Shown: piece after piece, positions 36,341 through 46,237 of the stretch | Layout: each line of letters starts with the position of its first letter | How positions within the stretch are numbered: position 1 is the stretch's first letter | From: Bifidobacterium breve | GTDB taxonomy: Bacteria; Actinomycetota; Acidimicrobiia; Acidimicrobiales; Ilumatobacteraceae | Assembly (NCBI GenBank): GCA_945862045.1 | Contig: CAMAWR010000003.1 | Coordinates: 24,819-88,818 of the forward strand | DNA length: 64,000 nucleotides | Reading direction: 5' to 3' | The notes under the pieces: generated by a model | Databases searched by the model: none | Told to the model about the DNA's origin: nothing | Seen by the model: only the letters and a program-made list of their open reading frames with translations | Program-made: the position numbers and the translations under genes

Positions 36341-38091
36341 CGCTCTTTGTGAGAACACTGCGTGACGACCCGGCCGAAGCCGAAATCCCGAGCCATCGTC
36401 TGTTGTTGCGGGCTGGATACATCCGCCGTGCCGCACCCGGTGGCTTCACCTGGCTACCGCTCGGTTTACGTGTCTTGCACCGCGTCGAACACATCGTGCG
36501 CGAAGAAATGAACTCGATCGGCGCACAAGAGGTGCACTTCCCCGCCCTGTTGCCACGCGAACCTTACGAAGCCTCCGGACGCTGGACTGACTATGGCCCG
36601 AACTTGTTTCGTCTGCAAGACCGCCGTGGCGTCGACTACCTGCTCGGCCCAACCCACGAGGAAATGTTCACGCTGCTCGTCAAAGACCTGTACGGCAGTT
36701 ACAAAGATTTGCCCCTGTGGTTGTATCAAATTCAAACCAAGTACCGCGACGAAGCACGACCGCGTGCCGGCCTGCTGCGTGGTCGCGAATTTCTGATGAA
36801 AGACTCGTACAGCTTCGACCTCGATGACGAAGGATTGCAACGTAGTTATGATGCCCACCGCGGCGCCTACGTAAAAATCTTCGCCCGCCTCGGTCTTGAG
36901 ACCGTGATCGTGAAGGCAATGTCGGGGGCGATGGGTGGTTCAGCATCCGAGGAATTTCTGGCCCCATCGGTCTCCGGTGAAGACTCATTCGTGCGGTGCA
37001 GTGGATGCGACTATCGCGCCAACACCGAGGCGGTGCGCATCGGCACCCCGGCACCCGTTGATGCGGCCAGCACTCCCCCCGCCCTCGTCGTTGATACGCC
37101 GAATACACCGACGATTCAAACGCTCGTTGATTTGTTGAATTCCCGCGACGACCTGCGTCGCCCATCTTCACCTTGGGCTGCTGGTGACACCTTGAAAAAC
37201 GTGCTGGTGATGTTGCGCAACCCCGACGGCACACGGACCCCACTCGCCATCGGCGTGCCCGGTGATCGCGATGTCGATATGAAACGACTCGAGGCACTCA
37301 TGTCGCCGCTCGAAGTGGAGCCATTCGGTGAAGGCGACTTTGCGGCACGACCCAACTTGGTGAAGGGGTACATCGGGCCGGCAGCGCTGGGGGCCGACAA
37401 ACCACTCGGCATTCGCTATCTGCTGGACCCGCGCGTGGTGCGCGGTAGCGCATGGGTGACGGGCGCCGACACACCAGGTCACCATGTGGTGCAGCTCGTG
37501 TGTAATCGTGACTTTACGGCCGATGGTGTCGCTGATGTCGCCGACGTGCGGGACGACGATGCCTGCCCCGAGTGCGGTGCACATCTGCGCATCGAGCGTG
37601 GCATCGAAATGGGGCACGTATTTCAACTCGGGCGCAAATACGCCGAGGTGCTCGGGCTCAACGTGCTCGACGACAAGGGCAAACAGCGGGTCGTAACGAT
37701 GGGTTCGTACGGCGTCGGTGTTTCACGGGCGGTGGCTGCCATCGCCGAAGCACACCACGATGACATCGGCCTGCGTTGGCCGCGCAGCGTGGCACCGATG
37801 GACGTGCACATCGTGATTGCCGGTAAACGCGGGGACGAAACGGCGCCCACAGCCGAACAATTGGCAACTGAACTCGCAGCGGCAGGTCTGCACGTGCTGC
37901 TCGATGATCGAGATGGTGTGTCACCAGGCGTTCGCTTCAAGGATGCCGAGTTGCTCGGTATGCCGATGATTGTCATCGTCGGACGCGGAGTCGCCACAGG
38001 TGTGCTGGAGATTCGCGACCGCATCGCAGGCACCACAACCGAGGTGCCGATCGCGCAGGCGGCACGACACATCATCACATGCTCCGCCTAA
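36322..38091 (+). CDS. proS: Prolyl-tRNA synthetase
   Basis: A 589-residue class II synthetase of the bacterial type. Motif 1 and 2 regions near [25 protein letters not shown] and [15 protein letters not shown] / GPTHEE. A ~180-residue editing (INS) domain follows (~225-400, with [11 protein letters not shown] and [11 protein letters not shown]), then motif 3 and the anticodon-binding domain ([14 protein letters not shown]). The start is GTG 36322 with a TAACCT box 9 nt before. It is divergent from rimP and overlaps manA by 13 bp at its end. Confidence 0.97.
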   Translation: MIHRLSTLFVRTLRDDPAEAEIPSHRLLLRAGYIRRAAPGGFTWLPLGLRVLHRVEHIVREEMNSIGAQEVHFPALLPREPYEASGRWTDYGPNLFRLQDRRGVDYLLGPTHEEMFTLLVKDLYGSYKDLPLWLYQIQTKYRDEARPRAGLLRGREFLMKDSYSFDLDDEGLQRSYDAHRGAYVKIFARLGLETVIVKAMSGAMGGSASEEFLAPSVSGEDSFVRCSGCDYRANTEAVRIGTPAPVDAASTPPALVVDTPNTPTIQTLVDLLNSRDDLRRPSSPWAAGDTLKNVLVMLRNPDGTRTPLAIGVPGDRDVDMKRLEALMSPLEVEPFGEGDFAARPNLVKGYIGPAALGADKPLGIRYLLDPRVVRGSAWVTGADTPGHHVVQLVCNRDFTADGVADVADVRDDDACPECGAHLRIERGIEMGHVFQLGRKYAEVLGLNVLDDKGKQRVVTMGSYGVGVSRAVAAIAEAHHDDIGLRWPRSVAPMDVHIVIAGKRGDETAPTAEQLATELAAAGLHVLLDDRDGVSPGVRFKDAELLGMPMIVIVGRGVATGVLEIRDRIAGTTTEVPIAQAARHIITCSA

Positions 38092-39110
38092 AAGGCGCCG
38101 TCCAGCATTACGCCTGGGGTGATCGCTTCGCCCTGCCGGAATTGCTTGATGTCACGGGTGACGGACGACCATGGGCCGAAATTTGGTTTGGAACACATCC
38201 GCACGGACTGGCGCAAATCGAGGAGAGTTTGCACCTGCCGGCACCGTCGTATCTTGCGGATGAAGTTGGCGACCTGCCGTTCATCGTAAAACTGTTGGCT
38301 GCCGCGCAGCCACTCTCACTGCAGATACATCCATCAGCCACACAGGCAGCAAGCGGGTTCGCCCGTGAAAACACCGCTGGCGTGCCACTCGAGGCACCGC
38401 ATCGGGTGTACGGAGATGACCAATCCAAACCCGAGATGGTCGTGGCACTCAATACTTTTGAAGCATTGTGTGGTTTCGTTTCGGCCCCCGACGCCGTCCG
38501 ACAGTGCACGACAGCTGGCGCGCGTGACATTGCCGAGCACGTCGAGCGTCAGGGTGTTGCCGACACGGTGCGTGCCATCTTGACCAGTTCACCATTCGCA
38601 CCACCGCCTTTACCATCACGAGCAATGAAAAAACTCGCAGAACACCACGATGATTCACGGGTGAGCGTTGCCCTTCTCATGCATCACGTGCGACTCGCCC
38701 CCGGTGAGGCGCTGTACCTCGATGCTGGTTGTGTGCACGCCTATTTGTCGGGGGTCGTGCTGGAGGTGCAGGGCAGTTCAGACAACGTGATACGGGCAGC
38801 CTTCACCAAAAAACATGTGGATCTGCCCGAGTTCCTCTCGATTGCCAACCTCTCACCGACGGATGAGGGGCGGGTGACAACCGAACGAATCTCGGATCTC
38901 ACCACGGCGTACCGCTGCCCGGCCCCATTCAGCGTGATGCGCCACGAAGTCAACGGTGCATTTGCGCTCACCGCCAACAGGCAACACACCATGTTGGTGT
39001 GCACGTCGGGTCGTGCCGGGCCACTCACCCGTGGCGCTGCAGCGTATCTTTCGGCTGGTGAATCGGTGTCGCTTGATGGCACCGCAACGCTCTACTCGGT
39101 GAGTGCGTGA
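38079..39110 (+). CDS. manA: Mannose-6-phosphate isomerase, class I
   Basis: A 343-residue cupin-fold, zinc-dependent enzyme interconverting mannose-6-phosphate and fructose-6-phosphate. N-terminal [10 protein letters not shown], zinc ligands Gln and His in LQIHPS and Glu in [11 protein letters not shown], and [18 protein letters not shown] wording ([13 protein letters not shown]) near residue 215. It supplies mannose for glycans. It overlaps the proS 3' end by 13 bp and the next gene by 4 bp, so the three appear to be co-transcribed. Confidence 0.93.
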   Translation: MLRLKGAVQHYAWGDRFALPELLDVTGDGRPWAEIWFGTHPHGLAQIEESLHLPAPSYLADEVGDLPFIVKLLAAAQPLSLQIHPSATQAASGFARENTAGVPLEAPHRVYGDDQSKPEMVVALNTFEALCGFVSAPDAVRQCTTAGARDIAEHVERQGVADTVRAILTSSPFAPPPLPSRAMKKLAEHHDDSRVSVALLMHHVRLAPGEALYLDAGCVHAYLSGVVLEVQGSSDNVIRAAFTKKHVDLPEFLSIANLSPTDEGRVTTERISDLTTAYRCPAPFSVMRHEVNGAFALTANRQHTMLVCTSGRAGPLTRGAAAYLSAGESVSLDGTATLYSVSA

Positions 39111-39880
39111 CACCCCGTTATCGGGAAGCACGACAGGCGATCGCCGCCATGGTGGTTGCTTTGTGCCTGGGCGCGACTGGCGTGGTGAGCGAGGCTGCCA
39201 CTGCACCACAACCACAAACCACATTGCTGGTGCTCGGTGACAGCCTCACCTGGGGTGCCAACTACTTTGCAAAAACCCAGACACGTCTCGCTGCCACCGC
39301 ACAATTCGAGGCGGTGCTCGTTGATGGCTGGTGGTCGCGTCGGATTGGGGGAATTATTTCAACCACGTATTCGGGGGCCAACACCTACAAAAAACTCGTG
39401 TCAAATGGTGCGCAACCTACTGCTGTGATCGTGGCGCTCGGCACCAACGATGTTTTTTTTCTCAAGCGCAAACGTGAGTATGCCACCATCATTCGCGAAC
39501 TTATGGACGCCATCGGCAATGTGCCGGTCGTGTGGTTGACCGTGCACCGAGTCGAGTCGCCCACGATGGTCGCCCGGTCGAAAGTTTTCAACGCAACACT
39601 CACGCGGGTGTTGACCGACTACCCGTTGGCATCCATCCACGACTGGGTCAGCGTCGTGCAGAAAACCCCCACCGCAATGGCGTTCGACAAGATCCATCTT
39701 TCTCCGCTGGGTTCAGAGATACGCACACGGGTGTACCTCGAACTTGCGACGTCACTCGCCCAGCGCGCCAGTGACATGACCAGCACGACGACGACCGTCG
39801 TGCCGACCACCGTTGCACCGACCACTTCGTTGGCCCCAACGACGACGATCGGGCTGGTCACCACCACAGTGGTGCCGTAG
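39107..39880 (+). CDS. Secreted SGNH/GDSL hydrolase with Thr/Val/Pro-rich tail
   Basis: A 257-residue protein from a GTG that overlaps the manA stop (GTGA). N-terminal signal peptide (basic start, hydrophobic ~12-25, AxA-like site near VSEAATA). Catalytic blocks: LVLGDSLTWG (block I Ser, ~45), ALGTNDVFF (block III), DKIHLSPLG (block V Asp-His). The last ~35 residues are a Thr/Val/Pro repeat (TTTTVVPTTVAPTT...), probably a wall-spanning or glycosylated stalk. It likely deacylates or deacetylates an extracellular glycan or lipid. Confidence 0.82.
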   Translation: MTPRYREARQAIAAMVVALCLGATGVVSEAATAPQPQTTLLVLGDSLTWGANYFAKTQTRLAATAQFEAVLVDGWWSRRIGGIISTTYSGANTYKKLVSNGAQPTAVIVALGTNDVFFLKRKREYATIIRELMDAIGNVPVVWLTVHRVESPTMVARSKVFNATLTRVLTDYPLASIHDWVSVVQKTPTAMAFDKIHLSPLGSEIRTRVYLELATSLAQRASDMTSTTTTVVPTTVAPTTSLAPTTTIGLVTTTVVP

Positions 39881-39894
39881 CGGCACGTTTATTT
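39872..39894 (+). terminator. Terminator after the proS-manA-SGNH unit
   Basis: GTGCCG-TAG-CGGCAC, a 6-bp stem whose loop is the stop codon itself, followed by GTTTATTT. It fits a short intrinsic terminator. Confidence 0.5.
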
Positions 39895-39904
39895 GCGAAC
39901 TGAC

Positions 39905-41131
39905 TCAGCCGTCGATGGTGCGGCGAATCTCCACGATTTTTTCTGAGGTGTTGTTGACATCATCGCCTTTTTCGTCGATGAGCACCGAGCGATCGCGGGC
40001 TGCTTCGCGTTCGGCGATCGTCGTATCGACACGCTGTAACGCCGCTTCTACCCCGTGCTCGTGAATGTAGGTTGCCCAATCCACCAGCGCTTCGACCATT
40101 TCAGATTCGGGTACGACCGCGACATTGCGACCCTTCACGAACAAGTGTCCGCGTTTGTTGCCCGCTGCAATACCGAGATCGGCCTCACGTGCCTCGCCGG
40201 GCCCATTGACCACACAACCCATGACTGCGATCTGCAGCGGAAGTTGTTTGTCGGCGAACGCGGCCTGGGCGCGATTGGCGACATCAATGACGTCGATCTC
40301 GGCGCGACCACAACTCGGGCAGGCGATGAGATCGACGTTCTTGCGCTCACGCAAGCCGAGGGCCTCGAGCAATTGCCGACCTGCGCGTGCTTCTTCCACC
40401 GGGTCAGCGGTGAGGCTGAAACGAATCGTGTCACCGATGCCTTCGAGGAGCAATGCGGCGATGCCGGCCGTGGCCTTCACCAGACCGCCGGGTAACGGCC
40501 CCGCCTCGGTGACCCCGAGGTGCAAGGGATGGTCGGTGATGGCGCTCAGTTTGCGGTAGGCGTCGACCATGAGCGGCACGTTGGAGGCCTTTACAGAAAT
40601 CTTGATGAGGTCAAACCCCACCTCTTCGAAATAGCGCATCTCGGTTTGGGCTGACTCGACCATGGCGTCGGCGGTGAGCCCGCCATATTTTTCATACAGC
40701 GCCGAGTCGAGTGACCCACCGTTGACACCAATGCGGATCGGCACCTTGCGATCACGAGCCTCGGTGGCCACCGCCTTGATGTGTTCTGGTCTGCGAATGT
40801 TGCCGGGGTTCAGGCGCAGACCCTGCACACCTGCTTCGAGTGCCGCCAGTGCCATTTTGTACTGATGATGAATATCGGCGATGATCGGCACCGGCGACCG
40901 TGGCACGATTTGGGCCAAGCCCTCGGCGGCTTCAATGTCGTTGCATGTGCACCGCACGATGTCACAGCCGGCGGCTGCCAACGCATAAATCTGCTGCAAG
41001 GTACCTTCGACATCGGCAGTCTTGGTGATGGTCATCGACTGCACGCTGATGGGTGCATCCCCACCGACCGCAACTTTGCCGACGTGAATTTCGCGCGTGC
41101 GCTTGCGCGGAAACGCCGGACCAGTGGTCAT
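39905..41131 (-). CDS. ispG: 4-hydroxy-3-methylbut-2-enyl diphosphate synthase
   Basis: A 408-residue MEP-pathway enzyme converting MEcPP to HMBPP. TIM barrel with GVQGLRLNPGNIR and RIGVNGGSLD; the C-terminal [4Fe-4S] domain has CPSCGRAEID (~270) and GCVVNGPGEAREADLG (~303). It is 3 nt downstream of rseP and shares the operon with dxr, an earlier enzyme of the same isoprenoid pathway. The C-terminal ~40 residues after the cluster domain are an extra charged tail. Confidence 0.97.
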   Translation of the reverse strand: MTTGPAFPRKRTREIHVGKVAVGGDAPISVQSMTITKTADVEGTLQQIYALAAAGCDIVRCTCNDIEAAEGLAQIVPRSPVPIIADIHHQYKMALAALEAGVQGLRLNPGNIRRPEHIKAVATEARDRKVPIRIGVNGGSLDSALYEKYGGLTADAMVESAQTEMRYFEEVGFDLIKISVKASNVPLMVDAYRKLSAITDHPLHLGVTEAGPLPGGLVKATAGIAALLLEGIGDTIRFSLTADPVEEARAGRQLLEALGLRERKNVDLIACPSCGRAEIDVIDVANRAQAAFADKQLPLQIAVMGCVVNGPGEAREADLGIAAGNKRGHLFVKGRNVAVVPESEMVEALVDWATYIHEHGVEAALQRVDTTIAEREAARDRSVLIDEKGDDVNNTSEKIVEIRRTIDG

Positions 41132-41134
41132 CGG

Positions 41135-42397
41135 TCAGCCAAGCGGTTGTGTGATGTCAAGGTACAAGCCTGCCACGAGCAGCATGACCAGGAGGGCCAC
41201 CACGGCCGTCGCGATCGGCGCCAGTTTGCGAATGTCGGCCTGATAGCGCCGCGTGCGAGACGAACGAATGCGCTCATAAATCGCCACTGCGGCATGACCA
41301 CCGTCGAACGGCAGCAGCGGCAGCATGTTGAATACCCCAACAAAAACATTGACGGCCCCCAGCAGGATGAGCACGCCCTTCCAGCCCTCTTCGCGACCGA
41401 TGTCGCCACCAATTTGGCTGGCACCGACAACGGTGCTCGGACGGGTGAACGGATCGGCCACCTCGCTCGTCAGGTTGCTGGCAAGGTTGACTGGGTTCAA
41501 CACGGTGAACACACCGCGCACCGAGTCGACGGCCGTACCCACCACATCTTGCACCGAGCGCGCCAACGACTCCGACACCCCGAGCTGCACGTAGGCACGC
41601 GACCAACCAGCAACGCCGAAAAATGCGCGGGCTGCAGACGTGTCTTGCGTACCTGGAAACACGGTGAGGGTGGGGCGCAACACCAGTGTTTCGCCGTTGC
41701 GATCAACGACGACCTCGACCTGGTCGCCTGGTTGACGAGCGCGCACCGCGGCCACGAAATCAGCCGACGTACGCAGTGCCACACCATCGAAGGACACGAG
41801 CACGTCTCCCTCGCGCACCCCGGCTGCTTCGGCGGCACTGCCCACGTACGGGCTGTCGGCTACTTCGACCCGCCCTGTTTCGCCATAGCGACCCGCCACG
41901 GAATACACGCCGGAAAACAACACGAGTGCGATCACCAGATGCATGAGCGAACCTGCGGTGATGACCAACAGTCGCTTCGGAAACGATTTCGATCGATAGG
42001 TGCGGTCTTCGTCGGCCGGGTCGGTCTCGTCGAGGTTGTTCATGCCGATGATGCGCACGAAGGCGCCGATTGGGAATGCCCGCAAACCGTACTCAACCTC
42101 GCCGCGTCGCCAGGCAAAAAGTCGCGGACCGAAACCCATGTAAAACTGGGTGACCTTCATGCCGCTGCGGCGTGCCGTGGCAAAGTGCCCGACTTCGTGC
42201 AGGAACACCGACACGATGAGCCCGAGCACAAAGACGAGGGTCCAGATGTTGTTTACTCCGAGCCACACCAGAAGGCCGACGATGACACCGACCCCAGCGA
42301 TGGAGGTGGACAACGGCACGTTGTCGGGCGAATCGGGCGTGGGGTCGCCGCCACCACCGACGAGATCGTCACGCACGCGCGAGTAGAACGAGGTCAC
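41135..42397 (-). CDS. rseP: Site-2 protease, RseP/Rip1-like
   Basis: A 420-residue membrane metalloprotease (M50) for regulated intramembrane proteolysis. Zinc motif HEVGH at 67-71 within a membrane helix, a PDZ domain at ~190-260 (AGVREGDVLVSFDGVALRT), and C-terminal NMLPLLPFDGGHAAVAIYERIR with the third ligand Asp. In mycobacteria the homologue Rip1 cleaves anti-sigma factors. A ~35-residue cytosolic Gly/Asp/Pro N-terminus precedes the first helix. The GTG start overlaps the dxr stop and has its own TACCGT box 6 nt upstream, inside dxr. Confidence 0.95.
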   Translation of the reverse strand: MTSFYSRVRDDLVGGGGDPTPDSPDNVPLSTSIAGVGVIVGLLVWLGVNNIWTLVFVLGLIVSVFLHEVGHFATARRSGMKVTQFYMGFGPRLFAWRRGEVEYGLRAFPIGAFVRIIGMNNLDETDPADEDRTYRSKSFPKRLLVITAGSLMHLVIALVLFSGVYSVAGRYGETGRVEVADSPYVGSAAEAAGVREGDVLVSFDGVALRTSADFVAAVRARQPGDQVEVVVDRNGETLVLRPTLTVFPGTQDTSAARAFFGVAGWSRAYVQLGVSESLARSVQDVVGTAVDSVRGVFTVLNPVNLASNLTSEVADPFTRPSTVVGASQIGGDIGREEGWKGVLILLGAVNVFVGVFNMLPLLPFDGGHAAVAIYERIRSSRTRRYQADIRKLAPIATAVVALLVMLLVAGLYLDITQPLG

Positions 42398-43563
42398 GCG
42401 CTTACGGTACCCGCAGAGTGTGCGAACGTATTGACGATGCCCCGTGCTATGCGTCGCGCCGTGCCATCGGCAGCGAGCACATCATCAACGTTTACCAGCC
42501 GTGCACCGTCATGTTGCTGGAGCGTGGCATCGTTCACCTCGGCAATCTGTAGCCAACCAATCCGGCCGTCAAGAAATGCATCGACTGCCACTTCATTCGC
42601 CGCGCTCAACCAGGCTGGTGCCGAACCGCCCGTGCGTCCGGCGGCATACGCCAGATTCAGACAACGGAACGTTTCGAAATCGGGCGCTTCGAAGTCGAGC
42701 CGACGTAGCGACGCCCAATCGATGGCCCCGAACGACACGTCGAAACGTTCGGGCCACGCAATCGCATAGGCGATCGGCAAACGCATGTCGGGCAGCGACA
42801 GTTGGGCGACGGTGGCGCCGTCGGTGAAGGTGACCATCGAATGAATGATCGACTGCGGGTGTACCACCACATTGATGCGGTCGTAGGGCACGGCGAACAA
42901 CTCGTGTGCCTCGATCACTTCGAGGCCCTTGTTCATGAGCGTCGACGAGTCGATGGTGATCTTGCGTCCCATCGACCATGTCGGGTGGGCAAGTGCCGCC
43001 TCCACATCAACCGTTGCCAACTCGGTGCGCGTCTTGCCACGAAATGGTCCACCACTGGCGGTGAGTTGCAACGACACAAGTTCGCGCTGGGGTGCATCGC
43101 TCGCCCGCAAGCATTGGTGTAGCGCACAGTGTTCGCTGTCGACCGGCACGATCATGGCACCTGGGGTGGCGCGCAGTGGCTGCACGAGTGGGCCTGCGGC
43201 GATGAGACTTTCTTTGTTTGCCAACGCCAACCGTTTGCCGCGGCGCAACGTTGCGAGCGTGACGGGCAGACCTGCAAACCCAACGACGGCATTTACCACG
43301 ACATCGGCATCGTCCACGACATCGGCGACATTCGCGGTGAAGTGCACCTTGGTAAATTGTTTGGCCAGATTGGCACGCACCGTGTCGTCGGTGACGGCCA
43401 CCACCCGCGGGCGATGTGTCGTGATCTGATCACGCAACACCGCTTCGTTCGAGGCGGCAGCCAACGCCACGATCTGGTAGCGACCCTGCGACGCGGCGAC
43501 TACTTCGAGGGCTTGGCGACCAATCGAGCCGGTGCTGCCCGCCAAGGCAACGTTGATGGTCAC
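42394..43563 (-). CDS. dxr: 1-deoxy-D-xylulose 5-phosphate reductoisomerase
   Basis: A 389-residue NADPH enzyme making MEP. N-terminal Rossmann motif INVALAGSTGSIGRQALEV, NKESLIAAG, the metal/substrate stretch VPVDSEHCALHQCL, LTASGGPFRG, and SMGRKITIDSSTLMNKGLEVIEAHELF. The GTG at 43563 is taken as the start because it begins one residue before the first beta strand; a TTG at 43587 would overlap cdsA and add eight residues. It lies between cdsA and rseP. Confidence 0.95.
   Translation of the reverse strand: MTINVALAGSTGSIGRQALEVVAASQGRYQIVALAAASNEAVLRDQITTHRPRVVAVTDDTVRANLAKQFTKVHFTANVADVVDDADVVVNAVVGFAGLPVTLATLRRGKRLALANKESLIAAGPLVQPLRATPGAMIVPVDSEHCALHQCLRASDAPQRELVSLQLTASGGPFRGKTRTELATVDVEAALAHPTWSMGRKITIDSSTLMNKGLEVIEAHELFAVPYDRINVVVHPQSIIHSMVTFTDGATVAQLSLPDMRLPIAYAIAWPERFDVSFGAIDWASLRRLDFEAPDFETFRCLNLAYAAGRTGGSAPAWLSAANEVAVDAFLDGRIGWLQIAEVNDATLQQHDGARLVNVDDVLAADGTARRIARGIVNTFAHSAGTVSA
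42404..42409 (-). promoter_or_regulatory. Candidate internal -10 box for rseP, inside dxr
   Basis: TACCGT on the minus strand, AAGCGC, then the rseP GTG at 42397. The plus-strand 13-mer TCACGCGCTTACG (42394-42406) is identical to that at the thioredoxin promoter 28012-28024. Confidence 0.5.
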
Positions 43564-43574
43564 GGGCGTGCGGG

Positions 43575-44936
43575 TTAACTCACCCAAGGCGTGAGCGTGA
43601 CCGCCAAGAAATATACGACGGGGAGCGACAACAGCACACCGTCAAAGCGGTCGAGTACCCCACCGTGACCCTGCAGGACGGTACCGAAATCTTTGACACC
43701 CAACGAACGTTTCAGAACCGACTCGAACAGATCACCGAGTGGGGCGACGATTGACACCGCGAGGGCCAACAGCAGCCAATCGCCGACCGACTGCCACGTA
43801 TCGCTCATCATGCCCACCACCACGACGACACTGAAGGTAGCGATCGTGCCACCGATGAGCCCTTCGACGGTTTTATGTGGGCTCACCGATGCGCGCAGCG
43901 GTGTGCGACCAATCGCCGAGCCGACGAAGTATGCGCCGACGTCGTTGGCGGCAATCGCGAACACGGCGATGAACAACGTGTCGGTACCGATATTCGGATA
44001 CGCCCCGAGGGTCGACATGCGCAGGATCAAGCCGGCGAAACTTCCCAACAAGCCGACATAGACGACGCCCAACATGAGCGTGCCGAGACTCGTGATGGCG
44101 TTGCTTTGGTCGTCATTCGAACCGACGAGCGTGATTGCGCCGGCGATGAAGGTGAAGGTCAGCACCATCACCACTGCCAGATGCGACATGTAATACGCAC
44201 CCAACGGCGCTGCCAAACAGGCAACGACACCGACGACCATCGGCGTGCCGAGATTACGGGCGCTCGTCTGGGTGAAGAATTCAAGCGACGCAAGGCCGAG
44301 TACGACCACGACGAGTGCCATTACGGCCGCTGGGCCGACGAATGACGTGCCGATGAAGAGCACCGCCAGCACGAGCCCGACCACGACTGCCGAGCCGAGA
44401 TTTCGGTCGGTGCCGACGGGGCGTGGTTGTGTTCCTGAATCACCGCGCGCCGGGCGAGCCCGACGCACCTGGCTTGGTCGCGCTGTAGCAGGACGGCGAG
44501 GCGAGCGATCGCGCACCGTCGGTCGCGATGGATTACCAGTTTGATCGCGCATCGTTGGATGGGTGTCCGACGGGCGTCGCGCACGCGGATCGGTTGGGTC
44601 GCTGCCGATGCGGATTCGCCCCGCTGCAGTCGGGCGGCTGACCGGAGGTGGGGACGCCACACGTTTCGGCTCGCGTGTCGGTTGAGTGGCGTCGCGCACG
44701 ACCGGACGACTGGGGTCGCGCGTCCGCACACCAAAACGGGGGCTCTCCCCCGTTGGCGCGTCGCTCCAATGTGGAAGTCGGGCGGTGTCGGTGGAGTCGA
44801 CGCTGATCGAAGGTGCCGTGTCATCGGCATCGGCAAACTTCACCTCACCAAATTCTTCGCCGAAGTTGATCGTCTTGTCACGAATCTCACCGGTGGTCTC
44901 GTCAGAACCGGTGTTGTCGCTGCGATTGTCGGACAT
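43575..44936 (-). CDS. cdsA: Phosphatidate cytidylyltransferase with long disordered N-terminus
   Basis: A 453-residue protein making CDP-diacylglycerol. The C-terminal ~270 residues hold about eight membrane helices and the family signature KRSLGVKDFGTVLQGHGG followed by LDRFDG. Ahead of the first helix are ~178 polar residues, acidic at the start and then Arg/Pro/Thr-rich, with a repeated element (DPSRPVVRD at 74-82, NPSRPTVRD at 135-143). Usual CdsA is 260-310 aa. The extension is not seen in typical CdsA and its function is unknown. A GGAGG Shine-Dalgarno precedes the ATG. Confidence 0.93.
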   Translation of the reverse strand: MSDNRSDNTGSDETTGEIRDKTINFGEEFGEVKFADADDTAPSISVDSTDTARLPHWSDAPTGESPRFGVRTRDPSRPVVRDATQPTREPKRVASPPPVSRPTAAGRIRIGSDPTDPRARRPSDTHPTMRDQTGNPSRPTVRDRSPRRPATARPSQVRRARPARGDSGTQPRPVGTDRNLGSAVVVGLVLAVLFIGTSFVGPAAVMALVVVVLGLASLEFFTQTSARNLGTPMVVGVVACLAAPLGAYYMSHLAVVMVLTFTFIAGAITLVGSNDDQSNAITSLGTLMLGVVYVGLLGSFAGLILRMSTLGAYPNIGTDTLFIAVFAIAANDVGAYFVGSAIGRTPLRASVSPHKTVEGLIGGTIATFSVVVVVGMMSDTWQSVGDWLLLALAVSIVAPLGDLFESVLKRSLGVKDFGTVLQGHGGVLDRFDGVLLSLPVVYFLAVTLTPWVS

Positions 44937-44938
44937 GG

Positions 44939-45496
44939 TCAGACCTCCATCACTTCTTGTTCTTTACGGGTGGTCGCCTTATCGATGCTTTCAACATGCT
45001 CGTGGGTCATCTTCTCGAGATCTTTTTCGGCGCGCTCCAGCTCGTCTTTGGAGATGTCGCCATCTTTTTCGGCTGTCTCGAGGGCCTTGCGCGCATCACG
45101 GCGCACGCCCCGCACCGCGACACGACCATCTTCGGCGATGCTCTTCACCACCTTCACGTACTCTTTGCGGCGTTCTTCGGTCAACGCGGGGAATGCCAGA
45201 CGAATCACGATGCCATCGTTGCTCGGGTTAACGCCGATGTCGCTGGCATTCAGCGCTTTCTCGATGGCCCCGATCGCCGTTCGATCGTGGGGCTTCACCA
45301 CGAGTAAGCGAGCCTCGGGCACCTGAAAACTCGCCAACTGCTGCAACGGCACGGGGGAACCGTAGTAATCGACGTTGAGTCGTTCGATCAGTGCTGGTGA
45401 AGCACGACCCGTGCGTACCGAAACGAACTGGTACTGGACATGCTCGATGGCCTTGTGCATCTTCTCCATCGACTCGAGCAGCGTCTCGTCAATCAC
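44939..45496 (-). CDS. frr: Ribosome recycling factor
   Basis: A 185-residue, two-domain protein that with EF-G splits post-termination ribosomes. Typical wording: VRTGRASPALIERLNVDYYGSPVPL in the first helix/beta region and FPALTEERRKEYVKVVK in the second. The ATG overlaps the pyrH stop by 4 bp. Part of rpsB-tsf-pyrH-frr-cdsA. Confidence 0.97.
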   Translation of the reverse strand: MIDETLLESMEKMHKAIEHVQYQFVSVRTGRASPALIERLNVDYYGSPVPLQQLASFQVPEARLLVVKPHDRTAIGAIEKALNASDIGVNPSNDGIVIRLAFPALTEERRKEYVKVVKSIAEDGRVAVRGVRRDARKALETAEKDGDISKDELERAEKDLEKMTHEHVESIDKATTRKEQEVMEV

Positions 45497-46224
45497 GAAA
45501 CCAGCGTACCGATTTCTTCACCGCGGAGTATCGCCCGTAAATTGCCGCGCTGCAAGAGATTGAAGACCACGATCGGCAACTTATTGTCCATGCAGAATGT
45601 GATGGCGGTTGAGTCCATCACGCGCAAACCCTTGTTGATGACATCCAGATGTGAAAGTTTGGCGAAGCGCGTGGCATTTTTGTCGAGTTTCGGATCGGCC
45701 GAATAAATACCGTCGACATCCGAATGCGTGCCTTTGAGAATTGCCTGCGCCCCAATTTCAGCCGCACGCAAGGCCGCCGCCGTGTCGGTGGTGAAGAATG
45801 GGTTACCCGTGCCGCCGGCAAGAATCACGATGCGACCCTTTTGCAGGTGGCGCTCGCACCGGCGACGGATGTAGGGCTCGGCAACCTTCGGCATTTCGAC
45901 TGCGGTCATGACGCGTGACTGTTGCCCGGCCCGCTCGAGTGCATCTTGCAACGCCAGACCGTTGATGACCGTGGCGATCATGCCCATGTAATCGGCTTGC
46001 GCCTGATCCATGCCGCGACCGCTGCCCTTGGTGCCGCGCCAAAAGTTTCCGCCACCAACGACGATGGCCACGTCCACGCCGAATTCTTCGCGGGCCTCAC
46101 GCAATTCGACGGCTAGTTGCGCCAGTACCTCGTTATCAAGACCGAAACCGGTTTTTTCGGCGAGCGCTTCGCCGGATAATTTCAATACCACTCGCTGCCA
46201 GCGGGGCTGGGTTGGCGCAGGCAT
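45493..46224 (-). CDS. pyrH: UMP kinase
   Basis: A 243-residue amino-acid-kinase-fold enzyme phosphorylating UMP. VVLKLSGEAL at the start, IVVGGGNFWRG, RVMTAVEMPKVAEPYIRRR, AGGTGNPFFTTDTAAALRA and a C-terminal GTLVS. The start at 46224 (MPAPTQPRWQ) is preferred; the frame to 46284 overlaps tsf and adds residues unlike the family. Confidence 0.96.
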   Translation of the reverse strand: MPAPTQPRWQRVVLKLSGEALAEKTGFGLDNEVLAQLAVELREAREEFGVDVAIVVGGGNFWRGTKGSGRGMDQAQADYMGMIATVINGLALQDALERAGQQSRVMTAVEMPKVAEPYIRRRCERHLQKGRIVILAGGTGNPFFTTDTAAALRAAEIGAQAILKGTHSDVDGIYSADPKLDKNATRFAKLSHLDVINKGLRVMDSTAITFCMDNKLPIVVFNLLQRGNLRAILRGEEIGTLVS

Positions 46225-46237
46225 GGCGTCTCTGAGA

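Noticed and set aside
40781..42769. A 662-codon frame opposite ispG, rseP and dxr
   Set aside because: His/Arg-rich antisense of three well-identified genes.
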